Shown here one piece after another: positions 1 through 12,368 of a stretch of DNA of 50,101 nucleotides. The position numbers and the translations under genes are program-made. Location of the stretch: NCBI RefSeq assembly GCF_900291015.1, contig NZ_OLKL01000016.1:140212-190312 (forward strand). Reading direction: 5' to 3'. Source of the stretch: Pseudomonas persica (GTDB lineage Bacteria > Pseudomonadota > Gammaproteobacteria > Pseudomonadales > Pseudomonadaceae). Numbering within the stretch: position 1 is the first letter of the stretch; every line of letters starts with the position of its first letter. The notes beneath the pieces were generated by a model, which was given only the letters and a program-made list of their open reading frames with translations, ran no database searches and was not told where the DNA came from.

Positions 1-12
1 GCTGCGCCGCTG

Positions 13-101
13 TTCGCGGCTAAAGCCGCTCCCACAGGGGCCCTGCTAATTCAACGAGTTATGTGCAGTTCTATGAGAGCGGGTTTACCCGCGAAGAGGC
101 C
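13..101. repeat. REP pair (head-to-head palindromic repeats)
   Basis: Two copies of the P. putida-type REP lie in opposite orientation just downstream of the LysR gene stop: one at about 13-38 (core TTCGCGG...CCGCTCCCACAGG) and its inverted partner at about 75-101 (GAGAGCGGG...CCCGCGAAGAGG). The two differ in the middle of the palindrome (GGCTAAAGCC against GGGTTTACCC), so they belong to different REP variants. Such pairs sit in 3' intergenic DNA and can form large cruciform or mRNA hairpins. Confidence 0.8.
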
Positions 102-121
102 AGACCAGCCAGCACAAGGTT

Positions 122-2238
<2,117 letters not shown>

Positions 2239-2246
2239 GGTTTGCC

Positions 2247-3101
2247 ATGAGCCTGGATAACATCTCCTGCCAGAAGAGCTTCGGCGGCTGGCACAAGCGT
2301 TACCGGCATCACTCCAAGGTGCTGGGCTGCGACATGGTGTTCGCCGTCTACCTGCCGCCGCAGGCCGAACAAGGCGAGAAGCTGCCGGTGCTGTACTGGC
2401 TCAGCGGCCTCACCTGCACCGACGAGAACTTCATGCAGAAGGCCGGCGCCCAGCGCCTGGCCGCGGAGCTTGGGCTGATCATCGTCGCCCCCGACACCAG
2501 CCCGCGTGGCGAGCAGGTGCCGGGCGACCCGGACGGCGCCTGGGACTTCGGCCTGGGGGCCGGCTTCTACCTCAATGCCACTCAGCAGCCCTGGGCCCAG
2601 CACTACCGCATGCACGACTATGTGGTGGAGGAGTTGCCCGCATTGATCGAAGCGCACTTTCCGGCCTCGGGCGAGCGCAGCATCAGTGGCCACTCGATGG
2701 GTGGGCATGGCGCGCTGGTGTGCGCCTTGCGCAATCCGGGGCGCTACCGCTCGGTATCGGCGTTCTCGCCGATCAGCAACCCTATGGATTGCCCGTGGGG
2801 CGAGAAAGCCTTCAGCCGCTACCTGGGTGAAGACCGTGCGCGCTGGCGCGAGTGGGATGCCAGCGTGCTGCTGGCCGAAACCCCGGCCGGTGAGTGCCCG
2901 CTATTGCTGGTGGACCAGGGCGACCGCGACGACTTCCTCGAGAAGCAGCTCAAGCCAGAAGCCCTGGAGCAGGCGGCACGCAAAGGGGGGCATGAGCTGA
3001 CCCTGCGCCTGCAGCCTGGCTATGACCACAGCTACTACTTCATCGCCAGCTTCATCGAGGAGCACCTGCGTCATCATGCGGTGGCCTTGGGGCGGGTGTA
3101 A
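2247..3101 (+). CDS. fghA: S-formylglutathione hydrolase
   Basis: Encodes 284 residues of the esterase D family. It hydrolyses S-formylglutathione to formate and glutathione, the second step after FrmA. The nucleophile is Ser150 in [10 protein letters not shown]; the probable acid lies in VDQGDRDDF and the base in PGYDHSYYF, completing the Ser-Asp-His triad of the alpha/beta hydrolase fold. ATG 2247 lies 8 bp after the frmA stop, preceded by a GAGG element overlapping that stop. A perfect 21-bp hairpin follows the gene and probably protects or ends the transcript. Confidence 0.96.
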   Translation: MSLDNISCQKSFGGWHKRYRHHSKVLGCDMVFAVYLPPQAEQGEKLPVLYWLSGLTCTDENFMQKAGAQRLAAELGLIIVAPDTSPRGEQVPGDPDGAWDFGLGAGFYLNATQQPWAQHYRMHDYVVEELPALIEAHFPASGERSISGHSMGGHGALVCALRNPGRYRSVSAFSPISNPMDCPWGEKAFSRYLGEDRARWREWDASVLLAETPAGECPLLLVDQGDRDDFLEKQLKPEALEQAARKGGHELTLRLQPGYDHSYYFIASFIEEHLRHHAVALGRV

Positions 3102-3118
3102 GGCGTAGCATTTTGGGG

Positions 3119-3164
3119 GCCTGCGAGATCGAGCGCCGCCCGCGCGGCGCTCGATCTCGCAGGC
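3119..3164. repeat. Perfect 21-bp hairpin after fghA
   Basis: Arms 3119-3139 and 3144-3164 are perfectly complementary around a 4-nt loop, with GATCGAGCGCCGC at the heart of the arm. No T-run follows, so it is not a canonical intrinsic terminator. Its sequence (CTGCGAGATCGAGCG...) differs from the CCGCTCCCACAGG REP elements found elsewhere in the window. Confidence 0.8.
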
Positions 3165-3214
3165 GCTGAAGACCCCAAGGCGATCACCTCCAGCCCCAAT
3201 GCCTCAAAAGCAGG

Positions 3215-3248
3215 TAGAATCACGCCCTGACTCATTCAGGGCGTTTTT
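3215..3248 (+). promoter_or_regulatory. Terminator-like hairpin overlapping the ispF promoter and ribosome-binding site
   Basis: CGCCCTGA (3223-3230), loop CTCAT, TCAGGGCG (3236-3243), then TTTTT (3244-3248) is a textbook intrinsic-terminator layout, yet the ATG of ispF comes 2 bases after the T-run. The only plausible ribosome-binding site (CAGGG) sits in the 3' arm. A -10-like TAGAAT at 3215-3220 would start transcripts near 3227, inside the 5' arm, so ispF's own mRNA would lack the full hairpin while read-through from fghA would form it. The promoter part is inference. Confidence 0.5.
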
Positions 3249-3250
3249 CT

Positions 3251-3724
3251 ATGCGTATTGGCCACGGCTACGATGTGCACCGTTTCTGCGACGGTGATTT
3301 CATTACCCTGGGCGGGGTGCGTATCCCCCACAAATACGGCCTCCTGGCCCACTCCGATGGTGACGTGCTGCTGCATGCCCTGAGCGATGCCTTGCTTGGC
3401 GCGGCAGCGCTGGGCGACATCGGCAAGCACTTCCCTGACACCGACCCGCAGTTCAAGGGCGCCGACAGCCGCGTGCTGCTGCGCCATGTGGTCGGCATCG
3501 TCCAGGCCAAGGGCTGGAAGGTCGGCAACATCGACGCCACCATCGTCGCCCAGGCGCCGAAGATGGCCCCGCACATCGAAACCATGCGCCAGCTGATCGC
3601 CGCAGACCTGCAGGTCGAACTCGACCAGGTCAACGTCAAGGCTACCACCACCGAGAAGCTGGGTTTCACCGGCCGCGAGGAGGGCATCGCCGTGCATTCG
3701 GTAGCCCTGCTGCTGCCAGCATGA
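3251..3724 (+). CDS. ispF: 2-C-methyl-D-erythritol 2,4-cyclodiphosphate synthase
   Basis: A 157-residue enzyme of the MEP isoprenoid pathway that cyclises 4-diphosphocytidyl-methylerythritol 2-phosphate to MEcPP with release of CMP; family members are cytosolic trimers. The metal-binding Asp8 and His10 are in GYDVHRF and the third ligand is in [20 protein letters not shown]. Length is typical. The gene overlaps truD by 4 nt (ATGA), implying translational coupling. Its start lies directly after a terminator-like hairpin that contains the ribosome-binding site. Confidence 0.97.
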   Translation: MRIGHGYDVHRFCDGDFITLGGVRIPHKYGLLAHSDGDVLLHALSDALLGAAALGDIGKHFPDTDPQFKGADSRVLLRHVVGIVQAKGWKVGNIDATIVAQAPKMAPHIETMRQLIAADLQVELDQVNVKATTTEKLGFTGREEGIAVHSVALLLPA

Positions 3725-4766
3725 CCGAACTGGAACTGCTGGGCCCGCGCGCATCGGGCGAACCACTGGGTACTGCCGTCCTCAAGGCGGTGGCCGAAGA
3801 TTTCCAGGTCGACGAAGTGCTGGACATCCCGCTGTCGGGCCAGGGCGAGCACCTGTGGCTGTGGGTCGAGAAGCGTGACCTGAACACCGAAGAGGCCGCC
3901 CGCCGCCTGGCCCGCGCCGCTGGCGTGCCCGTGCGCACGATCAGCTACGCCGGCCTCAAGGACCGCCAGGCGCTGACCCGCCAGTGGTTCAGCCTGCACC
4001 TGCCGGGCAAGGCCGACCCGGACCTGTCGCGTGCCGAGGATGCCAGCCTGCGCGTGCTCAAGCAGGTGCGCCACCAGCGCAAGCTGCAGCGCGGCGCGCA
4101 TTCGGCCAACGGCTTCACGCTGCGCCTGACGGCCCTGGCTGCCGATCACCAGGCGCTGGATACGCGCCTGCACCAGCTCAAGCAGCATGGTGTGCCCAAC
4201 TATTTCGGCACCCAGCGCTTCGGCCACGGTGGCGGCAACGTTCACGACGCCCTCGACTGGGCCGCACGCAAGGCCCTGCCCGAGCAGCGCAACGTGCGCT
4301 CGCGGCTGCTGTCGGCCGGACGCAGTTACCTGTTCAACCAGCTGTTGGCGGCTCGTGTCGACGATGGCAGCTGGGCGCGGGCCCAGGTGGGCGACCTGCT
4401 GGCGTTCACCGACAGCCGCAGCTTCTTCCCGGCGGGTGAGGCGGAATGTGCCGACCCGCGCCTGGCGATTCTCGATTTGCACCCGACCGGCCCGATGTGG
4501 GGCGCGGGCGATTCGCCGGCCACCGGTGTCACGGCACAGCTGGAAAACGCTGTCGGCGCGCGTCAGCCGGCACTTTGCCAGTGGTTGGCCCAGGCAGGCA
4601 TGGATCACGAACGACGCATTCTGCGGCTCCCTATTGGCGGCCTTACGTGGCATTATCCCGAGCCTGATATCCTGCAACTGGAATTCGTCCTTCCGGCCGG
4701 ATGCTTCGCCACCGTGGTGGTGCGCGAAGTCGTGGATCTGGTGTCGGCAGGGCAGACGGACAGCTC

Positions 4767-4779
<13 letters not shown>
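3721..4779 (+). CDS. truD: tRNA pseudouridine(13) synthase TruD
   Basis: Encodes 352 residues of the TruD pseudouridine synthase family, which modifies U13 of certain tRNAs. The catalytic aspartate is Asp81 in [13 protein letters not shown], followed by the LHLPGK and [15 protein letters not shown] conserved stretches. The start ATG overlaps the ispF stop by 4 nt; the last 13 nt overlap surE, giving a tightly packed ispF-truD-surE-pcm transcription unit. Confidence 0.97.
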
Positions 4780-6190
<1,411 letters not shown>

Positions 6191-6322
6191 ACACTGCTGG
6201 TTTGAGCCACACGATATTTTTGCGCCAGCACCGAATTCTTGCAGCAACACCCTGTCTATCTGGCGGGGTGAAGCGCTAGCGCACAGCTTGCACCAAGGCT
6301 TTGCAGCAGTCTTTCACCAATC

Positions 6323-6351
6323 CTGCCAATGCGGGCGGGCTTGGTTATAAT
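6323..6351 (+). promoter_or_regulatory. Candidate sigma-70 promoter for nlpD
   Basis: CTGCCA (6323-6328), a 17-bp spacer and a perfect TATAAT (6346-6351) lie in the 221-bp gap between pcm and nlpD, about 60 bp before the nlpD start. This would give nlpD, and by read-through rpoS, a promoter independent of surE-pcm. Prediction from consensus match only. Confidence 0.55.
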
Positions 6352-6411
6352 TGCAACAATATTGCATTTCTTGTCTTCATTTCGTTTTTCGGCACCATGA
6401 GGGGAGCGCGG

Positions 6412-7269
6412 GTGGGTCACACAGTCATTCGGCAGCGCAAGGACGGGTCGGGTTTCACGCTTCTGGTGATTGCACTGGCCATGGGCACGCTACTGGCGGG
6501 TTGCTCAAGCACCAGCAGCAACAGCGCGCGGGTGGTCGACCGCAATAACACCGTGCCCAAGCGCCCGGCGGTAACCACCGGGCAGTACATCGTCAAACCT
6601 GGCGATACGCTGTTCTCCATCGCCTTCCGTTATGGTTGGGACTACAAGGAACTGGCCGCGCGCAACGGCATCTCGGCGCCTTACACGATTCGCCCGGGGC
6701 AGGCGATTCGTTTCAGCAGCGGCTCTACCGGCAGCACCACGGTGGTGTCCAGCCCGTCGTCGTCGAGCAAGACCACAGTCATCCGGCGGCCTGTGGCAAG
6801 CACCGCCACACCCCCTGGCAGCACCAGCAAACCGGCCACGCCGGCAGCCTCCAGCAGCGCCCCGGTGGTTGCCACCGTGCCCGCGGCGGAGCGCGCGGTA
6901 GGCGGCTGGACCTGGCCTGCCAATGGCGTGCTGATTGGAAAATTCGCTTCAAACGGTAGTTTGAATAAAGGCATTGATATCGCCGGTGATTTGGGACAGC
7001 CTGTTTTTGCTGCGTCTGATGGTGCAGTGGTTTATGCCGGGAGTGGTTTGAGGGGCTACGGCGAACTGATCATCATCAAGCACAGCGATACCTACGTCAG
7101 TGCCTACGGCCATAACCGCAGGCTGTTGGTTCGGGAGGGGCAGCAGGTCAAGGCAGGGCAGTCGATTGCTGAAATGGGGTCCACGGGCACTGATCGGGTG
7201 AAGCTGCATTTCGAGATTCGCCGCCAGGGTAAACCCGTCGATCCGCTCCAGTTCCTGCCACGTCGTTGA
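6412..7269 (+). CDS. nlpD: Lipoprotein NlpD, LysM plus degenerate LytM (amidase activator)
   Basis: Encodes 285 residues from a GTG start, chosen because GAGGGGAG lies 6 bases upstream; ATG 6397 is in frame but overlaps that site. It has a basic N-terminus, a hydrophobic segment and lipobox LLAGC (lipidated Cys31), a LysM domain (YIVKPGDTLFSIAFRYGW), a Ser/Thr-rich linker, and a C-terminal M23 domain. Zinc ligands are degenerate: the usual HxxxD has Asn (NKGID) and the HxH motif reads KLH. The domain is therefore probably non-catalytic, like E. coli NlpD, which activates AmiC during cell separation. The 3' part of the gene holds the probable rpoS promoter and a PsrA operator. Confidence 0.93.
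   Translation: MGHTVIRQRKDGSGFTLLVIALAMGTLLAGCSSTSSNSARVVDRNNTVPKRPAVTTGQYIVKPGDTLFSIAFRYGWDYKELAARNGISAPYTIRPGQAIRFSSGSTGSTTVVSSPSSSSKTTVIRRPVASTATPPGSTSKPATPAASSSAPVVATVPAAERAVGGWTWPANGVLIGKFASNGSLNKGIDIAGDLGQPVFAASDGAVVYAGSGLRGYGELIIIKHSDTYVSAYGHNRRLLVREGQQVKAGQSIAEMGSTGTDRVKLHFEIRRQGKPVDPLQFLPRR
6948..6965. promoter_or_regulatory. PsrA operator of the rpoS promoter, inside nlpD
   Basis: TTCAAAC-GGTA-GTTTGAA is a perfect 7-4-7 palindrome that matches the published PsrA consensus (C/G)AAAC-N2-4-GTTT(G/C). It is centred about 420 bp before the rpoS start codon. Pseudomonas rpoS is known to start some 370 bp upstream of the ORF and to be activated by PsrA, which puts the site near -54. A -35-like TTGATA lies at 6974-6979. 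Confidence 0.8.
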
Positions 7270-7377
7270 CCGTTGTACCCGGCCTGTTCCTGTGATGTAG
7301 AGGGGACAGGCTCCAGCGCTGCCAAGGAGATAGGTGCCGCTCGAGTCTGAGTTCGAACTCAGCAAAGGACTATAACA

Positions 7378-8385
7378 ATGGCTCTCAGTAAAGAAGTGCC
7401 GGAGTTTGACATCGACGATGACGTCCTCCTGATGGAGACGGGAATCGTTTTGGAAACGGATGTGGTGTCAGACGAACCTGCTGTATCTTCGGTTCGGACG
7501 AGGGCCAAGTCGGGCTCTTCGCTCAAGCAACACAAGTACATCGATTACAGCCGGGCGCTCGATGCCACCCAGTTGTATCTCAACGAGATCGGATTCTCGC
7601 CTCTGCTTTCGCCGGAAGAGGAAGTGCACTTTGCGCGCCTGTCGCAAAAGGGTGACCCTGCCGGCCGTAAGCGCATGATCGAAAGCAACCTGCGCCTGGT
7701 TGTAAAAATTGCCCGTCGTTACGTCAATCGCGGCCTGTCGCTGCTCGACCTGATCGAGGAGGGCAACCTGGGGCTGATCCGTGCGGTCGAGAAGTTCGAC
7801 CCGGAGCGTGGTTTCCGTTTCTCGACCTATGCGACCTGGTGGATTCGCCAGACCATCGAGCGGGCGATCATGAACCAGACCCGCACCATTCGCCTGCCGA
7901 TCCACGTGGTCAAGGAACTGAACGTCTACCTGCGCGCGGCGCGCGAGCTGACCCAGAAGCTGGACCACGAACCCTCGCCAGAAGAAATCGCCACGCTGCT
8001 GGAGAAGCCGGTCGCCGAGGTCAAGCGCATGCTGGGCCTGAACGAGCGGGTGTCTTCGGTGGATGTCTCGCTCGGCCCGGACTCGGACAAGACCCTGCTC
8101 GATACTTTGACCGACGATCGCCCGACCGACCCGTGCGAACTGCTGCAGGATGACGACCTGTCGCAGAGCATCGACCAATGGCTGGGTGAGTTGACCGACA
8201 AGCAGCGTGAGGTCGTGGTGCGTCGCTTTGGCCTGCGCGGGCATGAAAGCAGCACCCTGGAAGATGTCGGCCTGGAGATCGGCCTGACCCGCGAGCGGGT
8301 GCGGCAGATCCAGGTAGAGGGGCTCAAGCGTTTGCGCGAGATCCTCGAGAAGAACGGCCTGTCCAGTGAGTCGTTGTTCCAGTAG
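7378..8385 (+). CDS. rpoS: RNA polymerase sigma factor RpoS
   Basis: Encodes 335 residues: the stationary-phase and general-stress sigma-S. Region 1.2 ([21 protein letters not shown]), region 2 ([21 protein letters not shown], and [19 protein letters not shown] for -10 recognition), region 3 and region 4 with the -35-binding helix-turn-helix ([19 protein letters not shown]) are all complete. The gene is preceded by AAAGGA and followed by a strong terminator, with rsmZ and fdxA after it as in other pseudomonads. Transcription probably comes both from upstream and from the PsrA-controlled promoter inside nlpD. Confidence 0.98.
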   Translation: MALSKEVPEFDIDDDVLLMETGIVLETDVVSDEPAVSSVRTRAKSGSSLKQHKYIDYSRALDATQLYLNEIGFSPLLSPEEEVHFARLSQKGDPAGRKRMIESNLRLVVKIARRYVNRGLSLLDLIEEGNLGLIRAVEKFDPERGFRFSTYATWWIRQTIERAIMNQTRTIRLPIHVVKELNVYLRAARELTQKLDHEPSPEEIATLLEKPVAEVKRMLGLNERVSSVDVSLGPDSDKTLLDTLTDDRPTDPCELLQDDDLSQSIDQWLGELTDKQREVVVRRFGLRGHESSTLEDVGLEIGLTRERVRQIQVEGLKRLREILEKNGLSSESLFQ

Positions 8386-8405
8386 CGGAAGCCTGCAACA
8401 CAAAG

Positions 8406-8431
8406 CGCCCCGATGATTTCGGGGCGTTTTT
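8406..8431 (+). terminator. rpoS intrinsic terminator
   Basis: CGCCCCGA (8406-8413), loop TGATT, TCGGGGCG (8419-8426) and TTTTT begin 21 bp after the rpoS stop. A classic Rho-independent terminator. Confidence 0.93.
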
Positions 8432-8483
8432 GTATGTGGCGATCAGAGGTGTCCCATTCAAAATTGCCGGGGGCGCTTTGCGC

Positions 8484-8574
8484 CCCTTTCGCGACACAAG
8501 GCCGCTCCCACAGGTATTTCATCGCCTTTGAATGCACCACGATCCTGTGGGAGCGGCCTTGTGTCGCGAAAGGG
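8484..8574. repeat. REP pair, CTTGTGTCGCG variant
   Basis: Arms 8484-8514 and 8544-8574 (31 nt) are perfect inverted copies with core TTTCGCGACACAAGGCCGC and end CTCCCACAGG. Short extra hairpins (GGGCGC-TTT-GCGCCC and GGCTGC-AAA-GCAGCC) flank them. The same variant recurs at 26639-26752. Confidence 0.9.
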
Positions 8575-8648
8575 CTGCAAAGCAGCCCCAAAATCGGCCA
8601 GGCAAAACAAGTATCAAATGTGTACCGCGCTACCCCGGTAACATCGCG

Positions 8649-8666
8649 TGTAAGCCTTTGCTTACT
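8649..8666 (+). promoter_or_regulatory. GacA upstream activating sequence of rsmZ
   Basis: TGTAAG-N6-CTTACT nearly matches the GacA-binding palindrome TGTAAG-N6-CTTACA. It lies about 180 bp before the predicted rsmZ start, the long distance I recall for rsmZ in other Pseudomonas. It links this gene to GacS, encoded at 28725-31478. Confidence 0.85.
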
Positions 8667-8804
8667 TGTTTCGTAAGCCTTTTATGTACACTTCAGTAAA
8701 TCATTGTCGTATCCAGAACCTGCGTTTTCTCAACCCATTGAAAACCCTGGCTTATTCAGCTGTGAGGAAATGTGTCACCTGCAACACCCTGTGAGCTTTC
8801 GCGG

Positions 8805-8832
8805 TTGCCCGCCCGGTTCAAGTCGCTAGTAT
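8805..8832 (+). promoter_or_regulatory. rsmZ core promoter
   Basis: TTGCCC (8805-8810), a 16-bp spacer and TAGTAT (8827-8832) predict a start near 8839. The core is weak, as expected for a promoter that depends on GacA. Confidence 0.6.
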
Positions 8833-8838
8833 TCGAAC

Positions 8839-8972
8839 TGTGCACAGGGACATGCGCAGGCTTTCAGGAGGAAAGCCAGGGACATCGCAAGAGGCGATTT
8901 CATCAGGATGATGTTTAGGACAAGCAGGGACTACGGAAAAAATGTGGGCGGGTCAAACCGCCCCTTTTTTTT
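8839..8972 (+). ncRNA. rsmZ: Regulatory RNA RsmZ (sequesters RsmA/CsrA proteins)
   Basis: The predicted RNA of about 134 nt lies between rpoS and fdxA, its conserved position in Pseudomonas. It carries eight GGA triplets, several exposed in loops: GGCTTTC-AGGAG-GAAAGCC and CATC-AGGAT-GATG are clear stem-loops of the RsmA-binding type. One expected hairpin reads ATCGC-AAGAG-GCGAT and has lost GGA from its loop. It ends in a GC hairpin (GGGCGG-GTCAAA-CCGCCC) and eight Ts. RsmZ titrates RsmA/RsmE and relieves translational repression of secondary-metabolism, biofilm and exoproduct genes. The 5' end is inferred from the promoter. Confidence 0.88.
8946..8972 (+). terminator. rsmZ intrinsic terminator
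   Basis: GGGCGG (8946-8951), loop GTCAAA, CCGCCC (8958-8963), one C and eight Ts (8965-8972). Confidence 0.92.
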
Positions 8973-8987
8973 GCCCGCAGAAAACAA

Positions 8988-9010
8988 AAAAAGGCCCGAG
9001 GGGCCTTTTT
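8988..9010 (-). terminator. fdxA terminator, probably bidirectional
   Basis: AAAAAGGCCC (8988-8997), loop GAG, GGGCCTTTTT (9001-9010). It ends fdxA transcripts on the minus strand 16 bp after the stop and, being symmetric, backs up the rsmZ terminator on the plus strand. Confidence 0.9.
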
Positions 9011-9025
9011 CATGTCCGGGCGCTA

Positions 9026-9349
9026 TCAGCGCTCCAGTTGGTCGATCTTGCCAGTCTTGCCATCCCACTCTTCAGCGTCCGGCAGGGCGTCCTTACGCTC
9101 GGTGATGTTTGGCCAGATTTCCGCCAGTTCGGCGTTCAGCTCGATGAAGTTCTCCATGCCCGCAGGCACTTCGTCTTCCGAGAAGATGGCTTGCGCTGGG
9201 CATTCCGGCTCGCACAGGGCGCAGTCGATGCACTCGTCCGGGTGGATGACCAGGAAGTTCGGGCCTTCGTAGAAGCAGTCCACCGGACAGACTTCCACGC
9301 AGTCGGTGTATTTGCATTTGATGCAGTTGTCGGTGACGACGAAGGTCAT
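9026..9349 (-). CDS. fdxA: Seven-iron ferredoxin FdxA
   Basis: Encodes 107 residues. Cysteines follow the Azotobacter FdI pattern: Cys9, Cys17 and Cys50 for the [3Fe-4S] cluster and Cys21, Cys40, Cys43 and Cys46 for the [4Fe-4S] cluster, with extra Cys12 and Cys25. It is a low-potential cytosolic electron carrier whose partner is not certain; the ferredoxin-NADP reductase at 20689-21468 is one candidate. AGGAGAG precedes the ATG. It is convergent with rsmZ and separated from mutS, which lies upstream on the same strand, by the 140-bp gap. Confidence 0.95.
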   Translation of the reverse strand: MTFVVTDNCIKCKYTDCVEVCPVDCFYEGPNFLVIHPDECIDCALCEPECPAQAIFSEDEVPAGMENFIELNAELAEIWPNITERKDALPDAEEWDGKTGKIDQLER

Positions 9350-9489
9350 TTCTAGTTCTCTCCTCAGGCGACGGCGGCGGCCCTTCCTCTCAGGGTCGCG
9401 CGGTTTACGGGCATGTGGCTGCAGGCCAGGCTAATAACCTGCAGCACCAGCAAACCGCGGCGGATTCTACCAGCTTGTAGTGGGCGCCG

Positions 9490-12075
9490 TTATAACAGGT
9501 TCTTTAGTTGATATAGCATTTCGATAGCTTGACGCGGGGTCATGTCGTCCAGCTGCAGCTTGCCCAGCTTCTCGATGGCCGGGTGTGGCAGGCTGGCGAA
9601 CAGGTCGCTCTGGTGCGGGACCTGTGGCACGTCCTTGGCTTTTTGGGCCGGGGGCTGTTCATGCGGCAGGCTGGTGGTTTCCAGCCGCCCCAGGTGTTCG
9701 CGGGCACGCTGGATGACGGCCGTCGGCACGCCGGCCAGCTGCGCCACGGCCAGGCCGTAGCTCTGGCTGGCAGGACCAGGCAGCACGTGGTGCAGGAACA
9801 CGATGCGTTCGTTGTGCTCGGTGGCGTTCAGGTGCACGTTGGCCACCAGTGGTTCGCTTTCCGGCAGCACGGTGAGCTCGAAATAGTGCGTGGCGAACAG
9901 CGTATAGGCGCGCAGCTGGGCCAGGCGTTCGGCGGCGGCCCAAGCCAGCGACAGGCCGTCGAAGGTGCTGGTGCCGCGGCCTACTTCGTCCATCAGCACC
10001 AGGCTGCGGTCGGTGGCGTTGTGCAGGATGTTGGCGGTTTCGCTCATCTCGACCATGAAGGTCGAGCGGCCGCCGGCCAGGTCGTCGCTGGAGCCGATGC
10101 GGGTGAAGATACGGTCGACCAGCGACAGCTCGCAGCTGGCTGCCGGCACGAAGCTGCCGATGTGCGCCAGCAGCACGATCAGGGCGGTCTGGCGCATGTA
10201 GGTGGACTTACCGCCCATGTTCGGGCCGGTGATGATCAGCATGCGCGTGCTGTTGTCCAGGCCCAGGTCATTGGCCACGAACGGCGTGGTCAATACCTGT
10301 TCCACCACCGGGTGGCGGCCCTGCTCGATGCGCAGGCACGGCTCGTCGACGAAGCGCGGGCAGTTCAGGTCGAGGTTCAGCGCGCGTTCGGCCAGGTTGC
10401 TGAGCACGTCCAGTTCGGCCAGGGCGGCGGCGCTGTCCTGCAGCGGCGCCAGGTGGCTGATCAGGGTTTCCAGCAGGGCATCGTAGAGCATCTTCTCGCG
10501 GGCCAGGGCGCGGCTCTTGGCCGACAGGGCCTTGTCCTCGAACGCCTTCAGCTCCGGGGTGATGAAGCGTTCGGCGCCCTTGAGGGTCTGGCGGCGGATG
10601 TAGTCGCCCGGGGCCTGCTCGGCCTGCTTGGTCGGCAGCTCGATGAAGTAGCCATGCACGCGGTTGTAACCGACCTTGAGGTTGGCCAGGCCGGTGCGGG
10701 CCTTTTCCCGGGCTTCCAGGTCGATCAGGAACTGGCCGGCGTTCTCGCTGATCGCCAGCAGTTCGTCCAGCTCATTGTCATAGCCGGCCTTGAGCACGCC
10801 GCCATCGCGGATCACCGCCGGCGGGGTGTCGATGATCGCCCGCTCCAGCAGGCTGGCCAGTTCGGGGTAGGTGCCGGTAATGGCGGCCAGGCGCGCCAGG
10901 TGCGGCGCTTCCAGCTCAGTCATGGCGTTCTGCAGCTCGGGCAGCGCGCCCAAGGCATCGCGCAGGCGCGCCAGGTCGCGTGGGCGGGCGTTGCGCAGGC
11001 CGATACGGGCGAGAATCCGCTCGATATCGCCAATTTCCTTGAGCTGCGGCTGCAGCTTCTCGAAGCGGTAGCCGTCGAGCAGGCAGCGGATCGAGTCCTG
11101 GCGTGCCTGCAGCACCTTGAGATCGCGCAACGGTCGGTTCAACCAGCGGCTCAGCAAACGGCTGGCCATGGCGGTCTGGCAGCGGTCGATCACCGACTGC
11201 AGGGTGTTGTCACGGCCGCCGGCCAGGTTGATATCCAGCTCCAGGTTGCGGCGGCTGGCGCCGTCGAGGATGACCGTGTCGTCCAGGCGTTCGTGGCGCA
11301 GGCTGCGCAGGTGCGGCAGGGCCGTGCGCTGGGTTTCCTTGGCGTAGATCAGCAGGCAACCGGCGGCGCCGATGGCCAGGGTCAGCTTGTCGCAGCCAAA
11401 GCCCTTGAGGTCCTTGGTCGCGAACTGCTGGCACAGGGCCTTGCGTGCCGAGTCGCGGTCGAAGTCCCATGGCGCACGGCGACGGGCGCCCGGGCGTTTC
11501 TCGGCCGGCAGGTCGCGCGGCCAGTCGTCGGGGATCAACAGCTCGACCGGGTTCAGGCGCTCGAGTTCGGCCAGCAGGTTCTCCCAGCCCTTGATCTCCT
11601 GCACGCTGAAGTTGCCACTGGTGATGTCCAGCACGGCCAGGCCGAACAGGCGCTCGTCACCGAGCAGCGCGGCAATCAGGTTGTCGCGACGCTCGTCGAG
11701 CAGGGCCTCGTCGCTGACCGTACCGGGGGTGATGATGCGCACCACCTGACGTTCCACCGGGCCCTTGCTGGTGGCGGGGTCGCCAATCTGCTCGCAGATC
11801 ACCACCGATTCGCCGAGCTTGACCAGCTTGGCCAGGTAACCTTCCAGTGAATGGAACGGAATCCCGCACATGGGGATGGACTGGCCGGCCGACTGACCGC
11901 GCGCGGTCAGGGTGATGTCCAGCAGTTTTGCGGCTTTTTTCGCATCTTCGTAGAAGATCTCGTAGAAGTCGCCCATGCGGTAGAACATCAGCTGGTCCGG
12001 GTGCTGGTTCTTCAGCTTCCAGTACTGCTGCATCATCGGGGTGTGTGCGGAGAAATCGGAGATTGCTTTATTCAT
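9490..12075 (-). CDS. mutS: DNA mismatch repair protein MutS
   Basis: Encodes 861 residues. The mismatch-reading Phe37-Tyr38-Glu39 motif is in [12 protein letters not shown]; connector, core, clamp and ATPase domains follow, with Walker [10 protein letters not shown], Walker [17 protein letters not shown], and a C-terminal tetramerisation region ([20 protein letters not shown]). It recognises base mismatches and recruits MutL. ATG 12075 is the best start, though no strong ribosome-binding site precedes it (AGCCCTTG); an in-frame TTG at 12078 is less likely. It is transcribed away from the GT25-like gene. Confidence 0.97.
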   Translation of the reverse strand: MNKAISDFSAHTPMMQQYWKLKNQHPDQLMFYRMGDFYEIFYEDAKKAAKLLDITLTARGQSAGQSIPMCGIPFHSLEGYLAKLVKLGESVVICEQIGDPATSKGPVERQVVRIITPGTVSDEALLDERRDNLIAALLGDERLFGLAVLDITSGNFSVQEIKGWENLLAELERLNPVELLIPDDWPRDLPAEKRPGARRRAPWDFDRDSARKALCQQFATKDLKGFGCDKLTLAIGAAGCLLIYAKETQRTALPHLRSLRHERLDDTVILDGASRRNLELDINLAGGRDNTLQSVIDRCQTAMASRLLSRWLNRPLRDLKVLQARQDSIRCLLDGYRFEKLQPQLKEIGDIERILARIGLRNARPRDLARLRDALGALPELQNAMTELEAPHLARLAAITGTYPELASLLERAIIDTPPAVIRDGGVLKAGYDNELDELLAISENAGQFLIDLEAREKARTGLANLKVGYNRVHGYFIELPTKQAEQAPGDYIRRQTLKGAERFITPELKAFEDKALSAKSRALAREKMLYDALLETLISHLAPLQDSAAALAELDVLSNLAERALNLDLNCPRFVDEPCLRIEQGRHPVVEQVLTTPFVANDLGLDNSTRMLIITGPNMGGKSTYMRQTALIVLLAHIGSFVPAASCELSLVDRIFTRIGSSDDLAGGRSTFMVEMSETANILHNATDRSLVLMDEVGRGTSTFDGLSLAWAAAERLAQLRAYTLFATHYFELTVLPESEPLVANVHLNATEHNERIVFLHHVLPGPASQSYGLAVAQLAGVPTAVIQRAREHLGRLETTSLPHEQPPAQKAKDVPQVPHQSDLFASLPHPAIEKLGKLQLDDMTPRQAIEMLYQLKNLL

Positions 12076-12368
12076 CAAGGGCTTAGAAGGTAGGTCTCAA
12101 CATTGTGGGGCAAATTTGGGGCGTTCTGTGTTGCATGCGCGACGCCGAGACCCACCGGATTTTTCAAGCCGCATAGGTTACCACGGCTACCCGGCAGGCA
12201 GTACCTGCAAGTCCGGCGAGTGTGCAGAGATGCACTGAAGGCAGGTTGACATCATGGTGCTGCCATGGAGAATTGCGTGCTTTTTGCCCATCAGGGATGG
12301 CCTGGCTGACGTATTCGCGGTGGCCCGCGGCCCAGTAGGCAGTTATTGCAACCAGGTTGATCAGTGCA
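12076..12368. other. Divergent spacer between mutS and the GT25-like gene
   Basis: These 293 bp should hold the promoters of both divergent genes. I see no convincing -35/-10 pair, REP, LexA box or RNA hairpin with a T-run. Short reading frames on the minus strand here show no recognisable domain. Confidence 0.4.

Noticed and set aside
9529..11850. 773-residue open frame on the plus strand opposite mutS
   Set aside because: It mirrors the third-position GC bias of mutS, has no recognisable domain and is rich in low-complexity Gln/Ala/Val; mutS on the other strand is unambiguous.
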